DNA of 64,000 bases, from assembly GCA_023663185.1 (NCBI GenBank), contig JAMPHY010000004.1:62001-126000 (forward strand). Reading direction: 5' to 3'. The translations under genes were made by a program, and so were the position numbers. The number at the start of each line of letters is the position of its first letter. Within the stretch, counting starts at the first letter, position 1. The notes under the pieces are model-generated. The model was not told the DNA's origin and did no database searches. It saw nothing but the letters and a program-made list of their open reading frames with translations. Positions 1 to 8,665 of the stretch are shown in pieces. Source of the DNA: Clostridiales bacterium (GTDB lineage Bacteria; Bacillota; Clostridia; Lachnospirales; Lachnospiraceae).

Positions 1-1
1 C

Positions 2-433
2 ATAAAGGAGAAACCGAACGCCTTTTTATTGATGATTGGAGAGGGTGAGCTGAAAGCTGCTATAGAAGCGAAACTTAATGATATGGGATTTGCAGATAAA
101 TATTTAATTTTATCTAACCGCTCAGACATACCGGAATTGGATCATGCAATGGATGTCTGCGTATTTCCAAGTAAACATGAGGGCTTTCTTATTGCAGTAT
201 TAGAAGCGCAGGCATGCGGTGTAAAGTGTGTGTGTTCGCGCAATATTCCGTCCGCAGTATTTATAAATAAGAATGTTTATGCGCTGTCGCTTGATGATTC
301 CACTGAGCATTGGAAAGATGCCATACTATATGACGATATGCCGCAGAATATTTCATCAAATCGCTTAGGGGATTACGGCGCAGATGTAATTATAAACAAA
401 TTGGAACAAATATACAGAGGTCAAATACAATGA
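2..433 (+). CDS. Glycosyltransferase family 4-like, C-terminal part (cut by window edge)
   Basis: The reading frame is open to the left edge, so only the C-terminal half of the gene is seen and the real start lies outside. The visible part reads as the nucleotide-sugar-binding domain of a GT-B fold glycosyltransferase: a KPNAFLLMIGEGEL strand, then a D(V)CVFPSKHEGF motif followed by LEAQACG, the usual family 4 sugar-nucleotide binding signature (PSxxEGxxxxxLEAxACG). It probably adds a sugar to a lipid-linked exopolysaccharide repeat unit at the inner face of the membrane. It overlaps the next gene by 4 bases (ATGA), which indicates translational coupling in a polysaccharide operon. The exact sugar cannot be read from sequence. 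Confidence 0.85.
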   Translation: MKEKPNAFLLMIGEGELKAAIEAKLNDMGFADKYLILSNRSDIPELDHAMDVCVFPSKHEGFLIAVLEAQACGVKCVCSRNIPSAVFINKNVYALSLDDSTEHWKDAILYDDMPQNISSNRLGDYGADVIINKLEQIYRGQIQ

Positions 434-1386
434 AATACTTCATTATAACAATTGACACGGAAGGCGACGACCAGTGGAGCTGGAAGCCCGGCAGGGAAAT
501 AACAACGGAAAATGTAAAATATCTTCCACGATTTCAGAATTTGTGTAATAAATATGGGTTTAAACCTGTCTGGCTTAGTAATTATGAAATGATGCAGGAC
601 GCCGGGTATGTTGATTTTATTTCTTCTGTAGAGGCCTCTGGCACAGGGGAATTGGGAATGCACCTTCACGCATGGAGTACGCCGCCCTTTTATAAGCTGC
701 CCATACAGGAAAAAGGCGCACCTTACCTGATAGAGTATCCTGATGAAATTATGGAAGAAAAAATTGTGAAAATGACCGAAACCATTAAGCAAAGAACAGG
801 TATTGTGCCGGTTTCGCACAGGGCGGGACGCTGGGCTACAGATTCAAGGTATTTTTCGCTGCTTGATAAATATGGTTATTTGGCGGACTGTTCCGTGACC
901 CCTCATGAGAACTGGAAGGGAAGTATTGGCATGACCAGGGATTTTGGCGGGACGGATTATACCGGTTTCCCTGAAAATCCATATATTATTGAAGGGACAA
1001 ATATACTGGAAGTTCCCGTAACTGTCAGAAATGTACATTCATTGATTTTTGAGGACACTTTATCAGTAAGAAATATTGCAAGGAGTTTTTATCGCGTATG
1101 GAAAGGGCAGAATTTATGGTGCAATCCAAACCGCATGGGACTCCACGGACTAAAAAACATTGCAGACCATATAAGTATATCCTCAAAAGCCGGAGATGAT
1201 TACTTGATGTTTTTTACACATTCGTCACAGCTAATGCCGGGAGGCAGCCCGCAATATAGGACGATTGAGTCGATAGAGCTTTTGTATAAGAAGTTGGAAG
1301 CATTTTTCCAATATATATCCCGGAGTTATGTGGGAATAACGCTGAGAGAGTTTTATTTGTCAGAATTGAAGGAGATGAAATATTAG
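430..1386 (+). CDS. Polysaccharide deacetylase (NodB-like) family protein
   Basis: A 318-residue protein with NodB-type motifs: TIDTEGD near residues 7-13 (metal-binding Asp/Glu), GMHLHAW near 76-82 (metal-binding His pair) and SHRAGRW near 129-135 (catalytic Arg region). The family removes acetyl groups from carbohydrates using a divalent metal. No signal peptide or membrane segment is visible, so it probably acts in the cytoplasm on a precursor, as in WalW-like proteins of polysaccharide loci. It is coupled to the genes on both sides: 4-base overlap upstream and 1-base overlap downstream. The substrate is unknown. Confidence 0.8.
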   Translation: MKYFIITIDTEGDDQWSWKPGREITTENVKYLPRFQNLCNKYGFKPVWLSNYEMMQDAGYVDFISSVEASGTGELGMHLHAWSTPPFYKLPIQEKGAPYLIEYPDEIMEEKIVKMTETIKQRTGIVPVSHRAGRWATDSRYFSLLDKYGYLADCSVTPHENWKGSIGMTRDFGGTDYTGFPENPYIIEGTNILEVPVTVRNVHSLIFEDTLSVRNIARSFYRVWKGQNLWCNPNRMGLHGLKNIADHISISSKAGDDYLMFFTHSSQLMPGGSPQYRTIESIELLYKKLEAFFQYISRSYVGITLREFYLSELKEMKY

Positions 1387-2306
1387 TGGAAAGCATAAAC
1401 ATTGAACTTTTAGAAGGAACATATATTATAAATCCGGATGTTATATACAACCGCTTTGACATGGTGTATGGTACAAGGAAGTATATACATGTTTTACAAG
1501 GGAACCATGAATGGTCAATACCATATAGGATTGAAAATAATACGGCGTATCTGGGATTATATCTGGTTGATATGCCACAGGAAGTATTCAACCTGTTGGT
1601 TCGCTTTGTCTTTAAGCAGGACAGACACATCAGCAGGATATATTTAAAAAAGAGCAGAAATAATTATCATGGGCATATCAGGGAAGGTAACCATTTCAGG
1701 ATAGAACTTCCCGACACATCGGACAGTCTATTAATGAGATTGAGCAAAAAACGATGTGAATATAGGCGTAAAAAGCGGAGGTTAAATGATGTTGGGACAG
1801 TGGAATACATGCATTATGACAGTGTTGAAGCACTTAATAATATCGCGGCCATATTTCTTGAACTTAAATATAAGACGCATGGAAAAGACTACCACATGTC
1901 TCCCGAAGAATATATAAAAAATTATTTTGTGAGTGATGCCTACACAATAAATATAAATGGAAAGATAGTGGCAGTTTTATTTTCATGTGAGCAGTGCAGT
2001 TGTGTTTATCTGGAAAACTTAAGTTATGATGCAGAGTATGAAAAATATTCGGTTGGTTTTCAGATATATGTATATTTTTTGGAAGAAATGATTAGGAAAG
2101 GAAAGCGGCATATTTATCTCGGGGGGGGCAGTTATGAGTATAAAAAGCGTTTTGGAAGCATTGAAGAGACTGTGTATGATGGTTATGTCTACAAAACGAT
2201 GTGGCGTAAAATGTGGAGTGTAATAAAAAATAGGATTAATTTAGCTGGTTTAAGGTGGTCGGATAATGCACAAAGAAGAGGATTGGAAGAAAAATCAAAA
2301 GGATGA
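1386..2306 (+). CDS. GNAT acetyltransferase, CelD/BcsL-like (Acetyltransf_6)
   Basis: A GTG start at 1386 is used directly after the previous stop (TAG ends at 1386). The 306-residue protein has the layout of CelD/BcsL-type GNAT enzymes: a Lys/Arg-rich RLSKKRCEYRRKKRR stretch near residues 112-130, the strand KIVAVLFSCE, and a C-terminal IYLGGGSYEYKKRFG motif where the family normally has a Gly-rich YK..FG end. Members are proposed to acylate cell-surface polysaccharide precursors. The next gene begins inside its last 41 bases, so both are in the same operon. The substrate is not deducible. Confidence 0.65.
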   Translation: MESINIELLEGTYIINPDVIYNRFDMVYGTRKYIHVLQGNHEWSIPYRIENNTAYLGLYLVDMPQEVFNLLVRFVFKQDRHISRIYLKKSRNNYHGHIREGNHFRIELPDTSDSLLMRLSKKRCEYRRKKRRLNDVGTVEYMHYDSVEALNNIAAIFLELKYKTHGKDYHMSPEEYIKNYFVSDAYTININGKIVAVLFSCEQCSCVYLENLSYDAEYEKYSVGFQIYVYFLEEMIRKGKRHIYLGGGSYEYKKRFGSIEETVYDGYVYKTMWRKMWSVIKNRINLAGLRWSDNAQRRGLEEKSKG

Positions 2307-3801
2307 TAAAGTCAAAAGCAGTAAAGTAAATGTGCTGGGCGGTTTTTTTTGGAATTATGCTGAGCGGATAACAGCACAGCTGGTATCATTAATTGTGTCT
2401 GTTATATTGGCGCGCCTGCTCGAACCGGAGCATTATGGGGTAGTTTCAATTGTCATGATATTTATTTCGGTGGGTGATGTTTTCGTAACCGGAGGATTTG
2501 GCAATGCGTTAGTACAGAAAAAGGATGCAGAAGAAATAGATTTTAATACAGTCTTAATTTGCAGTGGTGTTATGTCATTATTTGTATACATAGTGATATT
2601 CCTGGCGGCTCCGTATATTGCAATTTTTTATGGTATGCCGGCAATTAAAACTCTGCTGAGGGTATTAGGGCTCAGAATTCCGGTTGCAGGGGTTAATTCT
2701 ATCCAACACGCACGTATACAGAAGAAAATGGCGTTTAAGAAATTCTTTATATCAACATTGATTGGAACCATTATATCGGCGTTTATAGGTATTATTATGG
2801 CTTATAAAGGCGCGGGGGAGTGGGCATTAGTGGCGCAGTATCTTAGCAATGCAGTGATTGATACCGTAATTCTGTATTTATCAGGTGACTGGCGGCCCAA
2901 ACTGATGTTTTCTATCCAAAGGGCACGCATATTAATGTCGTATGGCTGGAAGGTGCTGGGCTCAACACTTATATCTTCTTTAGAAATAAATTGGAGAAAT
3001 TTGATTATTGGAAAACAGTTTGGTACTGATGATTTGGCGTTTTATCATCAAGGCAGCAAGCTACCGAATGTGTTTGTTGCAAATATAATCTCATCAATAA
3101 GCAAAGTAATATTTCCACTGATGGCAAGTGAACAGGATAACAAGAATAAAGTAAAGGCAGTATGCCGTACTTCCATTCAGGAAGGAATTTTTTTGATGGC
3201 ACCGCTGATGATTGGATTAATCGCAGTTGGAGATAATTTTGTGCGAGTAGTGTTTACTGATAAATGGCTTCCATGTGTTCAATATCTTAGGATTTTATCG
3301 TTGGTATATCTGGTGCGTCCTATGACATCTACCTGCATGCAGGCAATATTAGCAATGGGGCGAAGTGGTATTGTATTAAAGATTGAGATTTTTTTAAATG
3401 TTATAGCGCTAAGTCTGGTCAGTGTTTCGGTATTTTATTATAAAAGCGTCTTGTTTATAGCAGTTGGGAATGTAGTGACAGAAATTATAAGCCTGATAAT
3501 CCATATGTACTTTATAAGAAAACTGATAGGATATCATTACAGAGAACAAATCAGGGATGTCATACCTTGTATCCTGCTTTCTTGTGTTATGGGGATTATA
3601 TGTTATGGGGTTACATTTGTCATTAATGCTCCGCCGATAGTGTTACTTATAATACAGATAGTTCTGGGCGCAGTAATTTATACTATAAGCACCTTGCTTT
3701 TCCGTATAGACGGTTGTATTTATATTTTAAAATCAATAGAGCCGAGACTGCTGGATTCTGTTGTACATAGAATATTAAATAAATATCTATATTTAAAATA
3801 A
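2266..3801 (+). CDS. Oligosaccharide flippase (Wzx-like, MOP/polysaccharide biosynthesis family)
   Basis: A 511-residue, very hydrophobic protein with about 12-14 transmembrane segments and the typical N-terminal start of flippases (GGFFWNYAERI, then ARLLEPEHYGVVSIV). The family moves undecaprenyl-linked sugar repeats from the inner to the outer face of the membrane. It starts within the preceding acetyltransferase gene (41-base overlap), and its first 20 residues are charged and cytoplasmic. The presence of transferase, deacetylase and flippase in one run fits an exopolysaccharide or wall-polysaccharide locus. No polymerase gene is seen inside the window. Confidence 0.9.
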   Translation: MHKEEDWKKNQKDDKVKSSKVNVLGGFFWNYAERITAQLVSLIVSVILARLLEPEHYGVVSIVMIFISVGDVFVTGGFGNALVQKKDAEEIDFNTVLICSGVMSLFVYIVIFLAAPYIAIFYGMPAIKTLLRVLGLRIPVAGVNSIQHARIQKKMAFKKFFISTLIGTIISAFIGIIMAYKGAGEWALVAQYLSNAVIDTVILYLSGDWRPKLMFSIQRARILMSYGWKVLGSTLISSLEINWRNLIIGKQFGTDDLAFYHQGSKLPNVFVANIISSISKVIFPLMASEQDNKNKVKAVCRTSIQEGIFLMAPLMIGLIAVGDNFVRVVFTDKWLPCVQYLRILSLVYLVRPMTSTCMQAILAMGRSGIVLKIEIFLNVIALSLVSVSVFYYKSVLFIAVGNVVTEIISLIIHMYFIRKLIGYHYREQIRDVIPCILLSCVMGIICYGVTFVINAPPIVLLIIQIVLGAVIYTISTLLFRIDGCIYILKSIEPRLLDSVVHRILNKYLYLK

Positions 3802-3818
3802 TCTATAAAGGGAATAAT

Positions 3819-4889
3819 ATGGAAAAAAGAATTGAATGGCTGGATATTGCCAAAGGGTTTAGCATTTTATTTATTGTCTTAGGTCATACATCGAATGGCT
3901 TTTTGCATTGGTTTTGTTTTTCTTTTAATAGCGCTATTTTTTTTATCTTATCCGGAATGACTTTTTGCAGAATTAGAAATGGAACAGACGAATTATTGTG
4001 TTTTGATAAAAGGGCGGTTAAAGAGTTCCTGAAAAATATATTGGGAAAGTTGTTTTTTCCATATTTCGTGTGGGGATGCATTAGTATAATAATATATTAT
4101 TTTATGGAAGGCGTGATTGTATCGCATCTACAATTAGAAGAGGCTGGGAACTATGCAATAATTCCTAATATTATCGGTTTGCTTTATGGAAATTCTGAAA
4201 CAGATTTTTTTGAATATTACAGTCCCTTGTGGTTTATACCATGTTTAATCAGTGTGCAGGGAATATGGTTTATTATTCTAAAAATAATGTATAGACTTTC
4301 CGGTAAAAAGGCATGGGGACTATATTATATAGTTATGGCAATATTCGTATTATTTGGATGTACGGAAAGCATTTTACAGTGGAATCTAATACTTCCATTT
4401 GAAATGGAAAGCGCAATCTTTATGTCATTTTTCTTTGGAATTGGATTATTGTTGAGAAGTTGGGGGGGGCAGAACAGAAAAATTATACATTTGCATATAG
4501 TTGGAAAAAATGGATTATGGTTTGTTATATGGATAACAATAGCAGTTATAGGAACATATATGAATGGGCATGCAAATGCCAGAGTGGATAATTTTGGAAA
4601 TATTTTGCTGTTTATATTTAATGTTTTATGGATAAGCGGAGGAATTATATATATATCGTATGCAATTCAAAGATGGTTGTTGGCAGAATATATCGGAAAA
4701 CGTACATTGGCTATTCTTGTTATGCACAAATATCCTATTATGTTTTTAAAGCTTTTTCCGTTTATTCAAAGAGAACTCGAAAAATGTAATTTTATAATTG
4801 AAATATCGGTAGCGCTTATAACGATTATGTGTTGTCTGGCAGCAGAAAAGATTATATCCAGATTTGTTCCGCAGCTTTATGGAATATAA
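3819..4889 (+). CDS. Acyltransferase family 3 membrane protein (OafA/NolL-like)
   Basis: A 356-residue integral membrane protein with about 10 hydrophobic segments. The N-terminus IEWLDIAKGFSILFIVLGHT, followed by FFILSGMTF, is the signature of acyltransferase 3 proteins, with the His of VLGHT as the proposed catalytic residue. Members O-acetylate or otherwise acylate extracellular polysaccharides. A GGGA ribosome site lies just before the ATG, 17 bases after the flippase stop, so it probably is the last gene of the polysaccharide operon. AT content rises strongly after it. Confidence 0.85.
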   Translation: MEKRIEWLDIAKGFSILFIVLGHTSNGFLHWFCFSFNSAIFFILSGMTFCRIRNGTDELLCFDKRAVKEFLKNILGKLFFPYFVWGCISIIIYYFMEGVIVSHLQLEEAGNYAIIPNIIGLLYGNSETDFFEYYSPLWFIPCLISVQGIWFIILKIMYRLSGKKAWGLYYIVMAIFVLFGCTESILQWNLILPFEMESAIFMSFFFGIGLLLRSWGGQNRKIIHLHIVGKNGLWFVIWITIAVIGTYMNGHANARVDNFGNILLFIFNVLWISGGIIYISYAIQRWLLAEYIGKRTLAILVMHKYPIMFLKLFPFIQRELEKCNFIIEISVALITIMCCLAAEKIISRFVPQLYGI

Positions 4890-5303
4890 ACTGAGGATAA
4901 CAGTCTAATAGTATATATTAACTATGATGCTTAAAAATGTCAGTATTTCATGAACTGTCTGGTTATATTGATAAGAAACCATCTGTAAGGTGGTGAGCAT
5001 GATAAGGATTCTTTGATTTAAGATAGTCTTAAAGGTTGGAAAGAAGAAGTAGAAAAATATGGAATATGGACAATAATGAGTATATAGAAAAGGCGGAACA
5101 ATCGCACTCTTTACTTATGTCACTGCCTCACAATATAGCAAAAAAAGCACGAAATGTGTCAATTTTGGTAGTGGAATACACCCATGACGTATTATATAAT
5201 AAATATAGTTAAGCTTTTAAGGGTTCTGTTTGTAAAATTGGATATCGGTTTTGCTTTAATAATAATAACTTTTTCAGTACTTTGATCTAAAATGAAGCTT
5301 TTC
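4890..5303 (+). other. AT-rich gap with a possible 48-codon ORF, otherwise unexplained
   Basis: About 400 bases without a convincing gene. The only notable reading frame runs from ATG 5066 to TAA 5212 (48 residues, beginning MDNNEYIEKAEQSHSLLMS). It has no clear ribosome binding site and no recognised family. The stretch just upstream (about 5010-5065) also reads like broken coding sequence (GWKEEVEKYGIW after a stop). It may hold remnants of a gene lost when the RelA/SpoT cassette was inserted. No tRNA, att-like duplication or transposase piece was recognised. Confidence 0.35.
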
Positions 5304-5332
5304 TTGACAAAAGCATATATAGTTTATAAAAT
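5304..5332 (+). promoter_or_regulatory. Sigma-A promoter of the RelA/SpoT cassette
   Basis: A perfect -35 TTGACA (5304-5309), a 17-base spacer and a -10 TAAAAT (5327-5332) predict a transcription start near 5339. This lies inside the longest ORF version that begins at 5292, so the real start codon must be further downstream. Confidence 0.7.
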
Positions 5333-5381
5333 GAGAATAATAAATTTAAAATATGAATTTTATAAAATGGAAACGAAGGTT

Positions 5382-6416
5382 ATGGAAAATAGCTTAGAAA
5401 AAAGAAGACAAACTTATATCAAAAATTATAAACGTGATTGGGAAAAATACAATGAATTTGCTGCCTGCGTGCTTAATATGATAAAAAAAGCGCTAAAAGA
5501 TAGGCAGATTTTTATAGCCTATTCTAGTTCTAGGGGAAAGGATGTAGAAAGTTTAGAGAAGAAATGTAATAAAATGCAATTAAATGAAGATGGGGAGATT
5601 GTTTATAAATATAGTGATTTTCGATCCGAAATAATGGATTTATCGGGTGTCCGCATTGTTACGTATTTACTTGAGGATATTGAGGAAGTATCTAAAATAA
5701 TAAGAGATTTGTTTGATGTAATTGAAGAACATAGTGGAAATAAGCTTGACTTATTAGCTGCTGATCGAATTGGGTATTTGTCAGTTCATTATATTGTAAA
5801 ATTAAAAGAAGATAAAATTGTGACTGGAGAAGAACAGTATCAAGAATTGCTCTGTGAGGTACAGGTCAGGACTGTTCTAGAGGATGCGTGGGCTCAAGTT
5901 TTTCATGATAGACAGTACAAGGCGATTGCAACACCAATGTCTATCAGTAATGAAATACAGCGTAGAACAAATTTGCTTTCTGGAAATCTTGAGTTATTAG
6001 ATTATCAAATTAACGAATTGGTTAATGAGTATGACAAAGAAAGTCAAGCTGAGAAAAAAAGGGAGCTACAATTTATTTTAAGTTGTCCTATAGGAAGAAA
6101 AATGTTATTAAAATACTTAGAAATAAAGATTAATAAGAGGCTGATTTTTTATGACTATAAAACGGTAGAACATTTGTTAAATGTTTTTAAAATAAAAAAT
6201 ATGAGAGGACTAAATGCAATATTTGAAGATACGCATTGTGAGAAGGCATTTGATGATTATAGAGGTCATTTGACGGGAGATAAAGTTATACGTTTGGTTT
6301 TAATAATAAAGTATGGACGGAAATATTTTGAAAAAACTGACGAAAAGCTTTTTTTAAGTGATGAATCAAAACTGTTTTTGCAGAATTATATTGATATAGA
6401 AAAAGTATTTAACTAA
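5382..6416 (+). CDS. RelA/SpoT-domain nucleotide pyrophosphokinase (possible toxSAS-type enzyme)
   Basis: A 344-residue protein counted from ATG 5382. ATGs at 5292 and 5331 lie upstream of the predicted transcript start; 5367 is an alternative. The first 180 residues form a RelA/SpoT synthetase domain: SSRGKDVESLEKK (about 49-61, ATP-loop Arg/Lys), MDLSGVRIV (85-93, with the Mg-binding Asp), GYLSVHYIV (131-139) and CEVQVRT (158-164) before EDAWAQVFHD. No hydrolase (HD), TGS or ACT domain is present, so it is a small alarmone synthetase. The last 160 residues are charged, helical and unrecognised. It heads a three-gene AT-rich unit with two unknown small genes, which fits a growth-inhibiting toxin with partners, but that role is inference. 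Confidence 0.75.
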   Translation: MENSLEKRRQTYIKNYKRDWEKYNEFAACVLNMIKKALKDRQIFIAYSSSRGKDVESLEKKCNKMQLNEDGEIVYKYSDFRSEIMDLSGVRIVTYLLEDIEEVSKIIRDLFDVIEEHSGNKLDLLAADRIGYLSVHYIVKLKEDKIVTGEEQYQELLCEVQVRTVLEDAWAQVFHDRQYKAIATPMSISNEIQRRTNLLSGNLELLDYQINELVNEYDKESQAEKKRELQFILSCPIGRKMLLKYLEIKINKRLIFYDYKTVEHLLNVFKIKNMRGLNAIFEDTHCEKAFDDYRGHLTGDKVIRLVLIIKYGRKYFEKTDEKLFLSDESKLFLQNYIDIEKVFN

Positions 6417-6446
6417 AAAATAGATTTTACAGGGAGGAGTTTTTTA

Positions 6447-6650
6447 ATGGAAAAGCAAATAATGGGAGTTGATGTACACGAAATTAGAAGGCAATGTAAA
6501 GCGAGCATCTTAAAGTGCGACTCGAACTCTCCTATTGAGGAATTTGAAACTTTAGAACCGTGTATCAAAGGCGGAGAAGAGATTATTTCGAATCCTGAAT
6601 TATTACAATTTTTTAGAACATTATATACGAGGGAGAGAAATAATGGATAA
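6447..6650 (+). CDS. Small hypothetical protein, RelA/SpoT cassette gene 2
   Basis: A 67-residue acidic, soluble protein (begins MEKQIMGVDVHEIRRQC) with a strong GGGAGGAG ribosome site, 30 bases after the synthetase stop. It has three Cys but no metal-binding pattern, no signal peptide and no membrane segment. I do not recognise the family. It overlaps the next gene by 8 bases, so the two are probably made together. Size, position and strong translation signal would suit an antitoxin or adaptor for the alarmone synthetase, but there is no direct evidence. Confidence 0.6.
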   Translation: MEKQIMGVDVHEIRRQCKASILKCDSNSPIEEFETLEPCIKGGEEIISNPELLQFFRTLYTRERNNG

Positions 6651-7212
6651 AATACGTTGGGACAAAGTAAATATAAGGTACGAGGAGCCACCGCAAGAAT
6701 ATATAGAAGCTGAAATGAGAAAATATGCATCAATAGTAGAACAGTACTGTTTGATTGCGGAAATAGACCCTAAGAGAGTAAAATATAATTCTCAAGCTTT
6801 AAAAGATGTCATCATACGTGTGGATATGAGAGGATTATATTTTAGGATTTTTCATGAAGGAATGAAAGCAAATGAATATAAGCTTATAATAGGGCTTGAA
6901 TGTTTTTGGATTTTAAAATTGAAACCTTTTTGGATGAGGATTGAAGAGAATGATAATGAAAAAATAATGCAAATTGCAACATGGATAAATGAGGAAATTG
7001 CGATGCATATGGCATGTAGTTTGTTGCAAAGATATAATCCTTCTTTTTTTAAGCAAGGTTTGGATATTTGTACACAATATTGCAATGAATTGGAATATTC
7101 CTTTAGATATAGGGATTTGAGTAAAGAGTCTATGTTTTTAATGTTTGATCCTTTTTATTTTATGAAATTGATAGATTCATCTGTAACAAAAGATGGGCAA
7201 GTTATATTATAA
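6643..7212 (+). CDS. Hypothetical protein, RelA/SpoT cassette gene 3
   Basis: A 189-residue protein, preceded by GGGAGAG and overlapping the 67-residue gene by 8 bases. It is rich in aromatic residues (a run containing IGLECFWILKLKPFWM around residues 85-105) and predicted to mix strands and helices, without a signal peptide or clear transmembrane span. I do not recognise the family. It is followed by a hairpin that probably ends transcription, so the cassette is synthetase, small gene, this gene. It may be a second partner or immunity component; this is inference from position only. Confidence 0.6.
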   Translation: MDKIRWDKVNIRYEEPPQEYIEAEMRKYASIVEQYCLIAEIDPKRVKYNSQALKDVIIRVDMRGLYFRIFHEGMKANEYKLIIGLECFWILKLKPFWMRIEENDNEKIMQIATWINEEIAMHMACSLLQRYNPSFFKQGLDICTQYCNELEYSFRYRDLSKESMFLMFDPFYFMKLIDSSVTKDGQVIL

Positions 7213-7227
7213 GCATACATAATTTTA

Positions 7228-7254
7228 AAAGGGGCTGTCGTACTGCAGCCCTTT
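7228..7254. terminator. Hairpin between convergent genes
   Basis: AAAGGGGCTG pairs with CAGCCCTTT across an 8-base loop, with one bulged G. Read on either strand the A-rich arm supplies a short T run, so it could end transcription of both the RelA/SpoT cassette (+) and the Rpn gene (-). Confidence 0.6.
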
Positions 7255-7271
7255 GAGTGGCTTCTGAAAAA

Positions 7272-8291
7272 TCACCTATAATATTTCTTTACCTGTTCCC
7301 TTGACACATTCCTATAGTCCTCGTTCTTTATGACTGCCTGGTGTACTGCGTCAAGGCTCGGTAGCAGGAGGCTCAATGAAAGTACAAGGGCACGCAGACC
7401 TATTTCAATGCCTTCTTCATGTCCTTCTTTCCTGCTGTCTTCCATAAGTTCTTTAAGTGCCTTACACATATCCACTTTGCCATCCTTTCCATAATAATCA
7501 TCTTTTACGTCTATTAGTTCCGTTGCATTTGTATAATGTGCTACTACGTCGTAGGCATCTTCGTCCATGCTCTTATATGTATCGTCGCTTTCGATAAGGT
7601 TCTTAAGCGCGTCCTTATTCCCAGAGCACCTTATGAAATCAAATACCTGCCGCACGTCAGTTTTGAACATACTCGTGTCCGTCAGCTTCCTGATTTCCAC
7701 TAGGTTAATCCTATAATCCTGCACCATGTTTTTAACGCTTTCCGGTATGTCCGTAAAATCTATTATCTCGTGCAGCGACTCAGGACCAGACCATTCTTCC
7801 TCACCCGAATAGATAATAAGTGTCACCACAGGGTGCAGTCGGTCTTCCTTTTTGAAACTATATAAGTATTCGCCCGCGGTTAATCCTTTACGTTTCTTCC
7901 TGTTCATCCTGCGTATCTTGGCTGCCTGCTTCTCGTATTCGCCCACGTCATATGACATATTTCTTAGGGACATGGAATAATCGGTAATTTCCTGATTTTC
8001 GATACCTATAACCGCGAAGTTTACTCCGAACGCGGCTTTTCTCAGGGTATCACGAATCTTTATCCCCCTGCCCATATTTTTGGAACTTTTCGTCTTGTTT
8101 AGAGCATTCGTTTCTTTGTGTCTTTTTACCACCATAAACAGCGGCTTCCATATGAACCCTGTCTGTGTGTCGAGTTCTTCAAGGTCGTCCCCTGTTACCA
8201 TCTGTCTGCCGCCGCAGCAGACTCCGTTAATAATGTCGGCATACCTGTCGTTGTCATCAAGGTATTCCTTCCAGCTGATGTCTTTGTTCAA
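7272..8291 (-). CDS. Rpn family PD-(D/E)XK nuclease (recombination-promoting nuclease / putative transposase)
   Basis: A 339-residue protein of the Rpn/YhgA-like group. The nuclease core shows IKIRDTL near residues 78-83 (Arg-Asp) and FAVIGIENQ near 92-100, giving the E-x-Q variant of the PD-(D/E)XK active site. Next comes LHPVVTLIIYSGEEEWSGP, the family's typical strand. The C-terminus holds the usual charged helix with repeated EG/KEG residues (DSRKEGHEEGIEIG). Members cut DNA and raise RecA-independent recombination. It stands alone on the minus strand, convergent with the RelA/SpoT cassette. A second family member lies at 53567 in this window. Confidence 0.85.
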   Translation of the reverse strand: MNKDISWKEYLDDNDRYADIINGVCCGGRQMVTGDDLEELDTQTGFIWKPLFMVVKRHKETNALNKTKSSKNMGRGIKIRDTLRKAAFGVNFAVIGIENQEITDYSMSLRNMSYDVGEYEKQAAKIRRMNRKKRKGLTAGEYLYSFKKEDRLHPVVTLIIYSGEEEWSGPESLHEIIDFTDIPESVKNMVQDYRINLVEIRKLTDTSMFKTDVRQVFDFIRCSGNKDALKNLIESDDTYKSMDEDAYDVVAHYTNATELIDVKDDYYGKDGKVDMCKALKELMEDSRKEGHEEGIEIGLRALVLSLSLLLPSLDAVHQAVIKNEDYRNVSREQVKKYYR

Positions 8292-8665
8292 TTCTTGCCC
8301 TCCTGTGTTCCGCAGGAGTACCGCTGTCCCGGAAACCCCTGCTTTTTGTTCTGTTTGGTTTTAGCATGGATTTTCCGAATCTGCGGCTGATACCGTTACG
8401 GTATGCCAGCCATCAGTTATATTGTCATCATGACAAAAGATTCTGGTTAGAATACAAAGCAGAGTTTGTGCTGTTTGTATATAGAAAATATATGCTATAC
8501 GTAGAATAACATACTTTTGTTCAGAATACAATATCTTTTTTTAACATTTTTCCACACTTGACTGTTGAAAAAAACGTTCAAATGGTGTACCATATCAATA
8601 AAGGGATATTTAATACACATATTACCGTCACATTCATACTTTAAAATACTAAGGGGGCAAGCTGT
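8292..8665 (-). other. Intergenic region upstream of the Rpn gene with a stem-loop
   Basis: This stretch carries an inverted repeat at 8385-8411 (GGCTG-ATACCG, TTA loop, CGGTAT-gc-CAGCC) and, near its right end, a weak promoter for the small gene at 8666 (TTGAAA 8566-8571, 16-base spacer, TACCAT 8588-8593). A GGAGGGCAAGAA-like ribosome site for the Rpn gene lies next to 8292 on the minus strand. No other coding signal is seen. Confidence 0.4.

Noticed and set aside
5292-5381. Extended N-terminus of the RelA/SpoT protein from ATG 5292
   Set aside because: A consensus promoter lies inside this stretch and no ribosome site precedes 5292 or 5331.
7228-8411. Insertion-sequence ends around the Rpn gene
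   Set aside because: The hairpins at 7228 and 8385 are not inverted copies of each other and no target duplication is visible; Rpn genes are not classical IS elements.
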